Under the pieces are notes generated by a model. It did not search any database and was not told where the DNA came from. It saw only the letters and a program-made list of their open reading frames with translations. A program made the position numbers and the translations under genes. From contig JACFMR010000025.1 in NCBI GenBank assembly GCA_019455245.1, positions 1 through 56,321 on the forward strand: a DNA stretch of 56,321 bases, written 5' to 3'. Positions within the stretch are counted from its first letter, which is position 1, and each line of letters starts with the position of its first letter. Shown one piece after another: positions 20,213-28,314 of the stretch. This DNA is from Opitutaceae bacterium (lineage in GTDB: Bacteria; Verrucomicrobiota; Verrucomicrobiia; Opitutales; Opitutaceae).

Positions 20213-20271
20213 CCGGCAATCTCCCCGTTCCTTCCGGCCTCCGGCCACTCCTCGCACCAAACCTCCCACGA

Positions 20272-22029
20272 ATGCATAGCTTCTCCGAGCAATGTCTCGA
20301 CATGGCCCGCTCCATGTTGGGCCATAATCTTGATTCGATTCAGCCCAACGGCACGATCCTGCCCGCCAACGGCGAGCAATCCCGCCCCGACGAACCCGGC
20401 CACGTCGCCTACGCCCTCGGCGAGTTCTACCGCGCCACCGGAGAAACCACGCTCAACGGCCACGACCTCATCGACCTCGCGGCCCGTTGCATCACCGCGC
20501 AGATGTTCACCGAGCCCGCGGCCGAAAACGGCCTCGCCTACGCCGCCCTCGGCCTGCTCGCCTTCGGCCCCTCCAAGGACCGCAACCCCGTGTGGGAGCG
20601 CCTCGTCGACGAGACCAAGCAGCGCATTGACAAGCAGCTGCTCCACCGCAGCGACTACGACAACCACTGGCAGGCCTTCAACATCGGCAAGGCCGTGGCC
20701 CGCTACAGCTTCGGCCTGTCCAAGAAGGACGAGACCTCGCGCCTCATCGAGCGCATGGTCGACCGCCTCAACCAGACCAGCTCCACCGGCTACTTCGACG
20801 ACTCCACCCACGGCCTCGGCGGCAATTTCAATCTCTACGGGGTGATGACGCTCGTCTTCGTGCGCTCCGCCCTGCAGCTCCACGCCAACAGCGGCGTGCG
20901 CGAGCGCAAGCTGCCCACCCTCCGCACCTACGCCGAGAAATACATCCGCATGATGCCCGACCTCGTGCGCGCCGACGGTCTCGGCTGGGCGTTCGGCCGC
21001 GCCGCCGGCGCCTACGGCCAGATGCACTGCGTCAGCCTCATCCTGCAGGGTCTGCGCGACAACTGGATCCCCGACGACCAGAAGGGCCGCTATTTCGACA
21101 TCCTGCGCCGCCTCTTCCTGTATTTCTACCAGACCTACCTCGACCAGGAGCACGGCTTCCTCGACCTGCGCGACGACGAGCGCACCGCCTACGAGAAGCA
21201 CACCACGCGCATGGCGAATTTCGACGCCGCGCGCTACCTCTGCCAGTGGTCCCGCCTCGCCAAAACCGTGCAGCTGGCCCCGGTTGCGCCCAAGCCCGAG
21301 TCGCCCAAGCCCAGCGGCCGGTTTGTGATCTTCGACAAGAGCAGCCGCAAGGAGCAGGGCCTCTTCCTTTACCGCGATCCCGCCAGCGGCCTGCACACGC
21401 AGATCCCGCTCATCAGCTGCGGCGGTCATCTCTCCAGCGACGCCCTGCCCTTCCCGCACTGCCCCGGCGTTTTCGACTGGCCGAACAACGTTTACCTGCC
21501 GATCATGCTCCCCGAGCTGACCTTCGGCGAACACGTGACCATCCCGGCGTTCTACGGCCGCAACTGCGTCACCGGCCTTGGCCTGCGGAACAGCTTCTAT
21601 TTCCGCTACGAGCAACCCGAGCTGATCAACCTCAACGAGGAGTTCGTCAAGGGCCTCGGCAGCGTCAAGGTGCAGTGGAACTTCAGCGGCAACCAGATCA
21701 GCTGCGAGTTCGCCTACACCGTCAAACAGCAGGTCACGCTCGACAAATTCCGCTACGTTCTCGCCGTCGCCGCGCCGCATTCCAAATACCGCGTGGGCGG
21801 CTCGCCTGCCCTCGGCCCCCAGGGCCACCGTTGCAGCGTAGCCAAGGATGATTTCCAGGCCACCTGGCGCGACACCGAGGTCGTCAGCGCTGACCCGACC
21901 TACCGCACCAATTACGGCAAGATCCACTACCTGCAGCACCTGGTGCGCGATCATCCCCTCATCATGCGTCCCGGTCACATCTACCGGCTCGCGGTCAACT
22001 TCGACCCCGAGATCGCCGAGGTCGAGTAA
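20272..22029 (+). CDS. Uncharacterised 585-residue protein
   Basis: I do not recognise this family with confidence. No signal peptide or membrane segment is evident. The first ~330 residues are helix-rich, with spaced HVAYALGEFYRATG, FNIGKAVARYSFGL and GLGWAFGRAAGAYGQMH segments suggestive of an alpha/alpha toroid as in heparinase-like and glycan-lyase enzymes. After a Pro-rich linker (APVAPKPESPKPSG), the last ~230 residues look beta-rich, with CGGHLSSDALPFPHCPGVFDWP and a region similar to the beta-sandwich that follows such toroids. A polysaccharide lyase-like architecture is inference only. It lies between rho and hisF with about 90 and 40 bp gaps. Confidence 0.72.
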   Translation: MHSFSEQCLDMARSMLGHNLDSIQPNGTILPANGEQSRPDEPGHVAYALGEFYRATGETTLNGHDLIDLAARCITAQMFTEPAAENGLAYAALGLLAFGPSKDRNPVWERLVDETKQRIDKQLLHRSDYDNHWQAFNIGKAVARYSFGLSKKDETSRLIERMVDRLNQTSSTGYFDDSTHGLGGNFNLYGVMTLVFVRSALQLHANSGVRERKLPTLRTYAEKYIRMMPDLVRADGLGWAFGRAAGAYGQMHCVSLILQGLRDNWIPDDQKGRYFDILRRLFLYFYQTYLDQEHGFLDLRDDERTAYEKHTTRMANFDAARYLCQWSRLAKTVQLAPVAPKPESPKPSGRFVIFDKSSRKEQGLFLYRDPASGLHTQIPLISCGGHLSSDALPFPHCPGVFDWPNNVYLPIMLPELTFGEHVTIPAFYGRNCVTGLGLRNSFYFRYEQPELINLNEEFVKGLGSVKVQWNFSGNQISCEFAYTVKQQVTLDKFRYVLAVAAPHSKYRVGGSPALGPQGHRCSVAKDDFQATWRDTEVVSADPTYRTNYGKIHYLQHLVRDHPLIMRPGHIYRLAVNFDPEIAEVE

Positions 22030-22071
22030 GGGGCAAGGCCCGGCTCCGCGCCCGGCCTGCCCGTGCCCGCC

Positions 22072-22833
22072 ATGCTCAGCCGCCGCATCATTCCCTGCCT
22101 CGACGTGACCGCCGGCCGCGTGGTCAAAGGCGTGAAGTTTCAGGAACTGCGCGACGCCGGCGATCCCGTCGATTGCGCCAAGGCCTACGACGCCCAGGGC
22201 GCCGACGAACTGGTCTTCCTCGACATCACCGCGTCCAGCGACAACCGCGCCATCATGCACGACGTCGTGCGCGCCACCGCCGAGCAATGCTTCATGCCGC
22301 TGACCGTCGGCGGCGGGCTGCGTTCGGTCGACGATATCCGCGCCATGCTCAACGCCGGCGCCGACAAGGTTTCGCTCAACACCGCGGCGATCAAGGACCC
22401 GGCCCTGATCCGCGACGCCTCGCGCCGCTTTGGCAACCAGTGCATCGTGGTCGCGATCGACGCCAAGCGCGAACCCGACGGCAAGTCCTGGCGCGTTTAC
22501 ACCCACGGCGGCCGCAACCCCACCGAACTCGACGCCGTGGCCTGGGCCAGTAAAGCCGTCGCGCTGGGCGCGGGCGAAATCCTGCTCACCAGCATGGATC
22601 GTGACGGCACGCAGGCCGGTTACGATCTTGAACTGACCCGGGCGGTCAGCGATGCGGTGGAGGTACCGGTGATCGCTTCCGGCGGGGCCGGCTCATTGGC
22701 TCACCTCGCCGAGGTGCTTGAGCAAGGCGGCGCCAGCGCCGTGCTCGCCGCCAGCATCTTTCATTTCGGCACCTTCACCATCCCGCAGGCCAAGCGCTAT
22801 CTCGCCGACCACGACGTGCCGGTCAGACTTTGA
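22072..22833 (+). CDS. hisF: Imidazole glycerol phosphate synthase cyclase subunit
   Basis: A 253-residue TIM barrel that, with HisH, forms imidazole glycerol phosphate and AICAR in histidine synthesis. It has [17 protein letters not shown] with catalytic Asp11, the phosphate-binding [21 protein letters not shown] with the second catalytic Asp, and VIASGGAGS. Length and motifs are normal. ATG 22072 fits the conserved [12 protein letters not shown] start better than the GTG nine bases upstream. No other his gene is next to it. Confidence 0.96.
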   Translation: MLSRRIIPCLDVTAGRVVKGVKFQELRDAGDPVDCAKAYDAQGADELVFLDITASSDNRAIMHDVVRATAEQCFMPLTVGGGLRSVDDIRAMLNAGADKVSLNTAAIKDPALIRDASRRFGNQCIVVAIDAKREPDGKSWRVYTHGGRNPTELDAVAWASKAVALGAGEILLTSMDRDGTQAGYDLELTRAVSDAVEVPVIASGGAGSLAHLAEVLEQGGASAVLAASIFHFGTFTIPQAKRYLADHDVPVRL

Positions 22834-23392
22834 GGGCGGTTGCCCAAAAACGACCGTGTGATTGAATGGCCGCGGCCGAGGAACGTCTGCCTTGGCAAGA
22901 TGAGGGAGACCCCCTGGGGCAAAAGGAGTTCTTCAGTTATCAGGTGAATCTGGGGCGGCGCGTGCTGGGTGCCAGCCGTTGCGTGCGGTGCGCCGTGCAA
23001 TAAGCTTCAGTTTCGTCCGCCCGCGGGTCGCATGTTTGTACGGGTGAAACGGCAATCTGTCGGTCGGCCGGAGGCAACCGCCACTCCGATGGTATTCCCG
23101 GGCCGTCCATGGCGCCGTCTGCGACGGGCAAACCGGGTGGACATCCGACCCCGCATAGCATTGCCTCACATGCATGGGTCTGCCCTTGGAATCGGTTTTT
23201 CAGGCAACACACCACCTCCATGCGAACCGACGCTTGCCGAGTGTGTTCACACCTCAGGACGGACTGGCCCGCGTACTCCGGAGACCAGCACTCCGTTTTC
23301 ACCCCGCGGCTTCATCGCAGCTATAAGCCCTGGGCGCTTATCACCGCTAGCCCTTCCATAAAGCACTTTGCATCTACCCACAACACCGCCTC
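22834..23392. other. 559-bp gap without a recognised gene
   Basis: No protein-like frame, tRNA or repeat was recognised here. Codon composition in all six frames looks random. The only structure noted is ATAAGC/GCTTAT, a 6-bp stem with a 7-nt loop (23323-23341), about 50 bp before the next ATG. A minus-strand frame at 22940-23302 is Cys- and Pro-rich and lacks family features. The DNA is less GC-rich than its surroundings. Confidence 0.5.
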
Positions 23393-23938
23393 ATGAAAAC
23401 TGAACCTATCCGCGAATCTCTCACCTCCAGGCTGCGCGTCGTCTCTCTCGGTCTGGTGCTAGCAGTTCTTACGATTCTTTGCGGCCAAGGGATGGGGATC
23501 GTATTCGGGCTCAACGAAGACATCATCAAGAGCCGCTTGAAGGCCTCTGCCGTCGAAGTGCGTGACACCGTTTACAAGGGTGACGACACCGCCATCAAAG
23601 CCGTTTTGGACAAGTCATGGAGCTATATGCACCGCGCACACCTGCACGCCGGCGGTATGGGCACCACCGCCCTGGCTTTGAGCGTGCTGTTGGGCCTCCT
23701 CGGTACTTCGCGGCTCGTGACTGCCGCCATCAGTGCCGGTCTCGGAGCTGGCGGACTCTGTTACTCTCTCTTTTGGATGTGGGCTGGATTTCGTGCCCCT
23801 GCACTGGGTGGCACGGGCGCAGCAAAGAAGTCTCTGGCGTGGCTCGCCGAGCCCTCGGCAGGCGTCTTTGTCCTTGCGACGGCCGGCGCGCTTGCCCTGC
23901 TCATCGTCAGCCTCCGCGCCCCCAAAAGCGATCAATGA
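23393..23938 (+). CDS. Hypothetical membrane protein, four helices
   Basis: A 181-residue inner-membrane protein. Hydrophobic segments lie near 17-38, 85-105, 108-130 and 155-175. The first is followed by a charged periplasmic or cytoplasmic stretch (EDIIKSRLKASAVEVRDTVYKG) and then HRAHLHAGGMGTTAL, whose three His may be functional. No domain is recognised. It is flanked by gaps on both sides, so its own promoter is likely in the upstream 559-bp gap. Confidence 0.7.
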   Translation: MKTEPIRESLTSRLRVVSLGLVLAVLTILCGQGMGIVFGLNEDIIKSRLKASAVEVRDTVYKGDDTAIKAVLDKSWSYMHRAHLHAGGMGTTALALSVLLGLLGTSRLVTAAISAGLGAGGLCYSLFWMWAGFRAPALGGTGAAKKSLAWLAEPSAGVFVLATAGALALLIVSLRAPKSDQ

Positions 23939-24082
23939 TGAACCTTTTCGCAATCAACCAAGCGCCTGACTCTGAGTGTTCTGCTTCGCCGGAGCGCAAA
24001 TCGGGACGCGGGTTGCACAAGCCTTCGCCAAGCCGACGACCTGCAGGCAAGCCCGGGAGCGATTGAAAGAAGCACAACGACG

Positions 24083-24487
24083 TCAGTCTGTGAGACTTTC
24101 CGCCACGAAGCGGTTGATGTCGCCCAGGGTTTGCAGCGAGCGCAGCCGCTCGTCGTTGAGCGGGATCTGCAGCACGTCCTCCAACGTCATCGCCAGTTCG
24201 ATCATCGTGAGCGAATCCAGGCCGAGATCCTCGTTCAAACGCATTTCCGGCGCCGCCGCCTGCAGGCGGTCGCGGTTTTCGTGATCCACATAACGCGCCA
24301 TCACGCCGAGCACAATGGGCCCGACCAGCGCAACTTCGCGCGTGCGGCGAAACCGCCGGGCGGTCGTCAATGTTTCAGGCGGACAGCGTTTGAGCAGATC
24401 GGCCAGTTGCGCATCAGCGGCGGCCGCCGGCTCCCGCTCAATGCGGGCGGGCAGATTGGCGGCGTAGGAAAATCCCGGATTGCTCAT
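24083..24487 (-). CDS. Stand-alone acyl-carrier-like protein with N-terminal extension
   Basis: A 134-residue protein whose C-terminal ~75 residues form an acyl carrier domain: LNEDLGLDSLTMIELAMTLED contains the 4'-phosphopantetheine attachment Ser in DSL, followed by IPLNDERLRSLQTLGDINRFV. The N-terminal ~60 residues are basic and contain LADLLKRCPPETLTTARRFRRTREV, not part of a normal ACP. The ATG at 24487 is preferred over upstream starts, which add an unlikely tail. No fatty-acid or polyketide genes are nearby, so it is probably a specialised carrier. Transcribed away from the membrane protein. Confidence 0.82.
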   Translation of the reverse strand: MSNPGFSYAANLPARIEREPAAAADAQLADLLKRCPPETLTTARRFRRTREVALVGPIVLGVMARYVDHENRDRLQAAAPEMRLNEDLGLDSLTMIELAMTLEDVLQIPLNDERLRSLQTLGDINRFVAESLTD

Positions 24488-24590
24488 GGTTTTGGTAGTG
24501 ATGACCAGATTGCGTGCCAAATCCGCCATCCGGCGGGGCAAATTGCCTCATGTGGTTGCGCGCAAGGTTTGGAATGCAGCAACAGACAAA

Positions 24591-25136
24591 TCAGTTGGCC
24601 GTGGGTTCCGCCAACGTGGCGGGTTCGGGCTGGGCGGCGGCCGGCGAACCGACCAACACGCTCAACTGTTCCTGGATTGCGATGAAAAATCCGGGGTCCA
24701 TCTCACCCGCCGGCACCTCGTAGAGCTGCTTGGTCCGGGCGTGTTCATACACCAGCCGCTCGCGGTCGGCCGTGCGCCCGCGGGGCCGCAGGAGTTTCTT
24801 GCGCTCCAACATCAGGGCGAGAAATTGCACCAGCCGGCCGTTCTCCTCGCTCGGCTCGTTGGTCGGATCCGCCAGCGTAAGGAACAGATTCTCCGCCGTC
24901 AGCTTCAACGCCCGGTCGGGATTCTCCTGCTGGCTGCGCGGTTTGAAATCGTGCCGCCATTGGCACACCACCGCGCCGGGAGACTGGAATTCCGCCACCC
25001 GCTCCGCCCGCACATCGTAGCGCATGATCTCCAGATTCTCCGTCCTCACCAGGTGGCTGACCACGCGGTCGCCCTCGGCAAACGGTTCGCCGGTGACAAA
25101 ACAGGTCGCGGCCTGGGGCTGCAGATTCAAATCCAT
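24591..25136 (-). CDS. Conserved hypothetical protein
   Basis: A 181-residue cytoplasmic protein. The N-terminus has CFVTGEPFAEGDRVVSHLVR, a single-Cys motif, and the body has VCQWRHDFKPRSQQENPDRALKLTAENLFLTLADP, then a basic helical stretch RLVQFLALMLERKKLLRPRG. The C-terminal ~20 residues are low-complexity. I recall similar proteins as uncharacterised, with no solved function. Divergent from the phosphoesterase gene, with a 56-bp gap. Confidence 0.7.
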   Translation of the reverse strand: MDLNLQPQAATCFVTGEPFAEGDRVVSHLVRTENLEIMRYDVRAERVAEFQSPGAVVCQWRHDFKPRSQQENPDRALKLTAENLFLTLADPTNEPSEENGRLVQFLALMLERKKLLRPRGRTADRERLVYEHARTKQLYEVPAGEMDPGFFIAIQEQLSVLVGSPAAAQPEPATLAEPTAN

Positions 25137-25192
25137 GGGCTTTCTTGTTTACTTCCCTGCCGGGGAGACGCTAGCAAATTTCCATCGCCAGC

Positions 25193-25855
25193 ATGAACGG
25201 ACGCATCATCGCCATCGGCGACATCCACGGCTGCCACCAGGAATTCGCCGAGCTGCTCGCCTTGCTGGACCTGCAGAAGGACGACCGTCTGATTCTCCTC
25301 GGCGACCTCGTCAACCGCGGGCCCGACAGTTGCAAGGTCATTGACCTTGCCCGCGCCCACCGCGCCCTCGCCCTGCTGGGCAACCACGAATTGCGCCTGC
25401 TCAATTACCGCCGCAACGGCGTGCCGCCCGGGGCGCAACGCACGGTTGACCGCGTGACCTTCGAGCAGCTCCGCCCCGACGACTGGACCTACCTGGAGGC
25501 AATGCCCCTCACCCACGAGGTGCCCGACCTCAATCTCGTGTGCGTGCACGGCGGATTTCTGCCCAACGAGCCCTGGCAGAAACAGCCGGCCCACATAGTG
25601 ACGCGCATCCAGGTCATCGACGGCGACGGCAAGCCCCGCAAACGCGCCGATGCACCCGAGGCCCTGAGCTGGGCGGATTTTTGGACCGGCCCGCCCTATG
25701 TCGTTTACGGGCACACGCCGCGCCCCGAAATCTACAAGCTAAAGTGGTCGGTCGGCATCGACACCGGTTGTGTGATGGGCGGTCACCTCACGGCGTTCGT
25801 CCTGCCCGAGCGACGTTTTGTGCAGGTCAAGGCGCGCCGCCGCTACTTTCCCTGA
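25193..25855 (+). CDS. PPP-family metallophosphoesterase
   Basis: A 220-residue two-metal phosphatase. The motifs are complete: GDIHGCHQE, GDLVNRGPDS, GNHE, then HGGF and YGHTPR. This is the bacterial phosphoprotein phosphatase-like family that includes ApaH/PrpE-type diadenosine tetraphosphatases and Ser/Thr phosphatases. Substrate not determinable. The next gene follows after 70 bp and may share its transcript. Confidence 0.9.
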   Translation: MNGRIIAIGDIHGCHQEFAELLALLDLQKDDRLILLGDLVNRGPDSCKVIDLARAHRALALLGNHELRLLNYRRNGVPPGAQRTVDRVTFEQLRPDDWTYLEAMPLTHEVPDLNLVCVHGGFLPNEPWQKQPAHIVTRIQVIDGDGKPRKRADAPEALSWADFWTGPPYVVYGHTPRPEIYKLKWSVGIDTGCVMGGHLTAFVLPERRFVQVKARRRYFP

Positions 25856-25894
25856 GACGGGGCAAACCGGGTTTGCGCCCGGCACGGCAGGCCC

Positions 25895-25925
25895 CAATGT
25901 GGTGCCAGTCCACCCCCTTCGCACC
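25895..25925. repeat. Sequence related to the intergenic element at 3555-3590
   Basis: The stretch GTGGTGCCAGTCCACCC and the following bases, up to the YhaM-like start codon, match the reverse complement of the 3555-3590 element at about 22 of 30 positions. Likely a diverged copy of a dispersed element placed directly in front of a gene. Confidence 0.35.
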
Positions 25926-26921
25926 ATGCCCGATATCCCGCAACTCACCGTCTCCGACCTCAAGAAACTCGATGCCGCGGACAGCGGCCGGTTGTTCACC
26001 AGCCTGCTGGTGGTGCGCAAGCTCAACGCCAAGACCGCGGCCAACGGCAATCCCTTCTTCAGCGTCGATCTGGGTGATCGCGGCGGCTCCTTTTCCTGCA
26101 CAATTTTCAGCGACAACGCCGCGTTCGAGGCGCTCAAGGCCGCCGGCGAAGGCGCCGTCGTGCAGATCGAGGGCAAGGTCGATTTCTACCAAGGCCGGCT
26201 CTCGCCGCGGCTTGGCCAGGTAACGGTGGTCAGCGAAGAGGAACTCGCCGCCCGGCCCGGCACCATCGAAAGCCTCGTCGAGGTCGCGCCCGAGGACGCC
26301 GAGGCGCTCTGGACCGAGTTCAACGGCTTCATCGAGGCGATCGGCCATGACGAACTGCGCATGACGGTGCGGGCGGTCTTCGAGGACATCGGCGAGGTTT
26401 TCCGCTGGTGTCCCGCCGCTGTCGCCATGCACCACGCCTATCGCCACGGTTTGCTTGAGCACACCATCCACATGGCGCGCGCCGCCCGGGCGTTGCTGCC
26501 GTTGTATCCCGAGGTCGATCCCGACCTCGCGCTTGCCGGGGTGCTCGTGCACGACACGGGCAAGACCATCGAATACGAGGGCACCCTCGCCACCAAGCGC
26601 AGCCGTCGCGGCATCCTGCAGGGCCACGTCGTGCTCGGCTACCAGCTCGTGCGCAAGGCCGCGCTCAAGTCCCGGCTCGATGCCGACCGGCTGGAGCGGC
26701 TCGAGCACATCGTGCTCAGCCATCAGGGCGAACCCGAGTGGGGCGCCGCCGTCTATGCCGCCACGCCCGAGGCCGTCTTCGTGTCGATGGTCGACAACCT
26801 CGACGCCAAGATGGGCATGGTCCAGCGCGCCCTGCGGCAGGCACCGCCGGAAAGCGAATTCTCCGAACGCCTCCCCGGCCTCAGCACCTCTCTGCTCACC
26901 AAGCCCATCACCCCCGCATAA
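25926..26921 (+). CDS. YhaM-like OB-fold/HD-domain 3'-5' exoribonuclease
   Basis: A 331-residue protein. The N-terminal ~110 residues form an OB fold (LFTSLLVVRKLNAKTAANGNPFFSVDLGDRGGSFSC). It is followed by an HD domain with metal ligands in YRHGLLEHTIHMARAA, HDTGKTIEY and LSHQGEPEWG. This is the YhaM architecture, a nuclease acting on single-stranded RNA or DNA. ATG 25926 is chosen because residues upstream overlap the phosphoesterase. It probably belongs to the same transcript as the phosphoesterase and is followed by the second copy of the 27-bp palindrome. Confidence 0.88.
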   Translation: MPDIPQLTVSDLKKLDAADSGRLFTSLLVVRKLNAKTAANGNPFFSVDLGDRGGSFSCTIFSDNAAFEALKAAGEGAVVQIEGKVDFYQGRLSPRLGQVTVVSEEELAARPGTIESLVEVAPEDAEALWTEFNGFIEAIGHDELRMTVRAVFEDIGEVFRWCPAAVAMHHAYRHGLLEHTIHMARAARALLPLYPEVDPDLALAGVLVHDTGKTIEYEGTLATKRSRRGILQGHVVLGYQLVRKAALKSRLDADRLERLEHIVLSHQGEPEWGAAVYAATPEAVFVSMVDNLDAKMGMVQRALRQAPPESEFSERLPGLSTSLLTKPITPA

Positions 26922-26971
26922 CCCGACGGCCCCCGCAGCTCTGCCCGCGCCAATCCACCGCAGCGAAATGC

Positions 26972-26998
26972 AAAGTGTCACGTATTACGTGACACTTT
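26972..26998. repeat. 27-bp perfect palindrome, copy 2
   Basis: Identical over all 27 bp to 8821-8847, and positioned between convergent genes (YhaM-like and GspF-like), 50 and 77 bp from their stops. The plus side is followed by TTTTCTG, so it could end transcription here, but the sequence identity across 18 kb suggests a conserved dispersed site. Confidence 0.85.
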
Positions 26999-27075
26999 TC
27001 TGTTTCACGACGCATGCATGGCATTCGTTTTCAGCCGGGTGACGGATTTCTGTCCGCCATCTGGACGGGTGAGAA

Positions 27076-28311
27076 TCAGCCCAAGGTCTGGATGATCCGC
27101 ACGATCGGCAGAAAGAGCGCAATCACGATCGTGCCAACCATCACGGCCATCACCACGATCATCAGCGGCTCAATCAACGACGTCAGCGCGTCCACCGCGT
27201 TGTCCACCTCCTCGTCGTAACCGTCAGCGATGCGCGTGAGCATGTCCGGCAGCGCCCCGGTCTCCTCGCCCACCTCGATCATGCTGGGCACCATGTCGGG
27301 GAAAATCGCCGTCGCCCGCAGCGGCCCCGCCACACCGTCGCCGGATTTCACGCGGTCGTGCACCGTGCCGATCGCCGCGCTCACCCGGGCGTTGCCGCCG
27401 GTGTCCTGCGTGATGCGCAACGCCTCGAGGATCGGCACACCGCTCGCGAGCAACGTGCCCAGGGTGCGCGTGAAGCGGGCGATGGCGGTCTTGAGGTAAA
27501 GGTCGCCCAGCACCGGCAGTTTCAGCTGCAAACCGTGCAACAGACGTGTGCCCGCCGCAGTGCGCGCAATGAGCTGCACCGCAAACCACATGGCCGCGAC
27601 CAACCCAACCGCCAGGAGCACATGCTGGGTCAGGAAATTGCTCACGCCGATCACGGCCTGCGTGAGGGCGGGCAGCGGCTGGCCCTTGAGCGTGCCGGCA
27701 AAGATCGACTCGAATTTCGGCACCACGAAAACCATCAGCGCTGCCACGATACCGCCGGCCACCAGCACGATGATCAGCGGATAAGTCATCGCCGCCTTGA
27801 TGCGGCCGCGCACCCGCACCGATTTTTCCAAAAACCCCGCCAGCCGCTCCAGCACGACCTCCAGCACCCCGCCGGCCTCGCCCGCCTTCACCATGTTCAG
27901 ATAAAGCCGGTCAAACAACCGTGGGTGCTGCTGCAGGCCGTCCGACAACGTGCCACCACCGCGGATATTTTCCGCGAGACCCTCGATCACTGCACGAAAT
28001 CGCGGGTTTCTCTCCTGACGCGCCAGCACCTCGAGGCTGCGCAACAGCGGCATGCCGGCACGCACCAGCGTCCCCAGTTGTCGCGTGAACACCGCCAGCT
28101 CCTTAAAATTCAGAACGCGGCCGAAGCCCGGCCACGACCTGCGCCGGGCCGGCCGGAGCACGGGGCCGGTTCGTTCCGGCATCACGGCCAACGGCGCCAG
28201 CCCCCGCGCCTTCAGGCTGGCAGTCACCGCCTCCACCGAAGCGGCTTCCAGCACGCCACGGGTCTCCCGGCCGGTCGCCGGCTCGATGGCGTTGAAGGTG
28301 AAGCGCGGCAT
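27076..28311 (-). CDS. Type IV pilus/type II secretion inner-membrane platform protein (PilC/GspF)
   Basis: A 411-residue protein with two T2SSF domains. The N-terminal cytoplasmic part (residues ~1-70) is followed by FTRQLGTLVRAGMPLLRSLEVL and, in the second domain, FTRTLGTLLASGVPILEALRI, the paired repeats of the family. Hydrophobic helices are near 175-198, 225-248 and 380-405. It organises ATPase and pilin assembly in the inner membrane. It is 3 bp after the GspE/PilB gene and last in the minus-strand motor operon. Confidence 0.94.
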   Translation of the reverse strand: MPRFTFNAIEPATGRETRGVLEAASVEAVTASLKARGLAPLAVMPERTGPVLRPARRRSWPGFGRVLNFKELAVFTRQLGTLVRAGMPLLRSLEVLARQERNPRFRAVIEGLAENIRGGGTLSDGLQQHPRLFDRLYLNMVKAGEAGGVLEVVLERLAGFLEKSVRVRGRIKAAMTYPLIIVLVAGGIVAALMVFVVPKFESIFAGTLKGQPLPALTQAVIGVSNFLTQHVLLAVGLVAAMWFAVQLIARTAAGTRLLHGLQLKLPVLGDLYLKTAIARFTRTLGTLLASGVPILEALRITQDTGGNARVSAAIGTVHDRVKSGDGVAGPLRATAIFPDMVPSMIEVGEETGALPDMLTRIADGYDEEVDNAVDALTSLIEPLMIVVMAVMVGTIVIALFLPIVRIIQTLG

Positions 28312-28314
28312 GGC

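Noticed and set aside
18934..22506. 1190-residue minus-strand open frame antisense to rho, the 585-aa gene and hisF
   Set aside because: Long GC-rich shadow frame; Val/Ala/Gly/Asp-rich, no family motif, and it covers three well-supported plus-strand genes.
22940..23302. Minus-strand 120-residue frame in the hisF downstream gap
   Set aside because: Random-looking composition, no start signal or homology-like motif.
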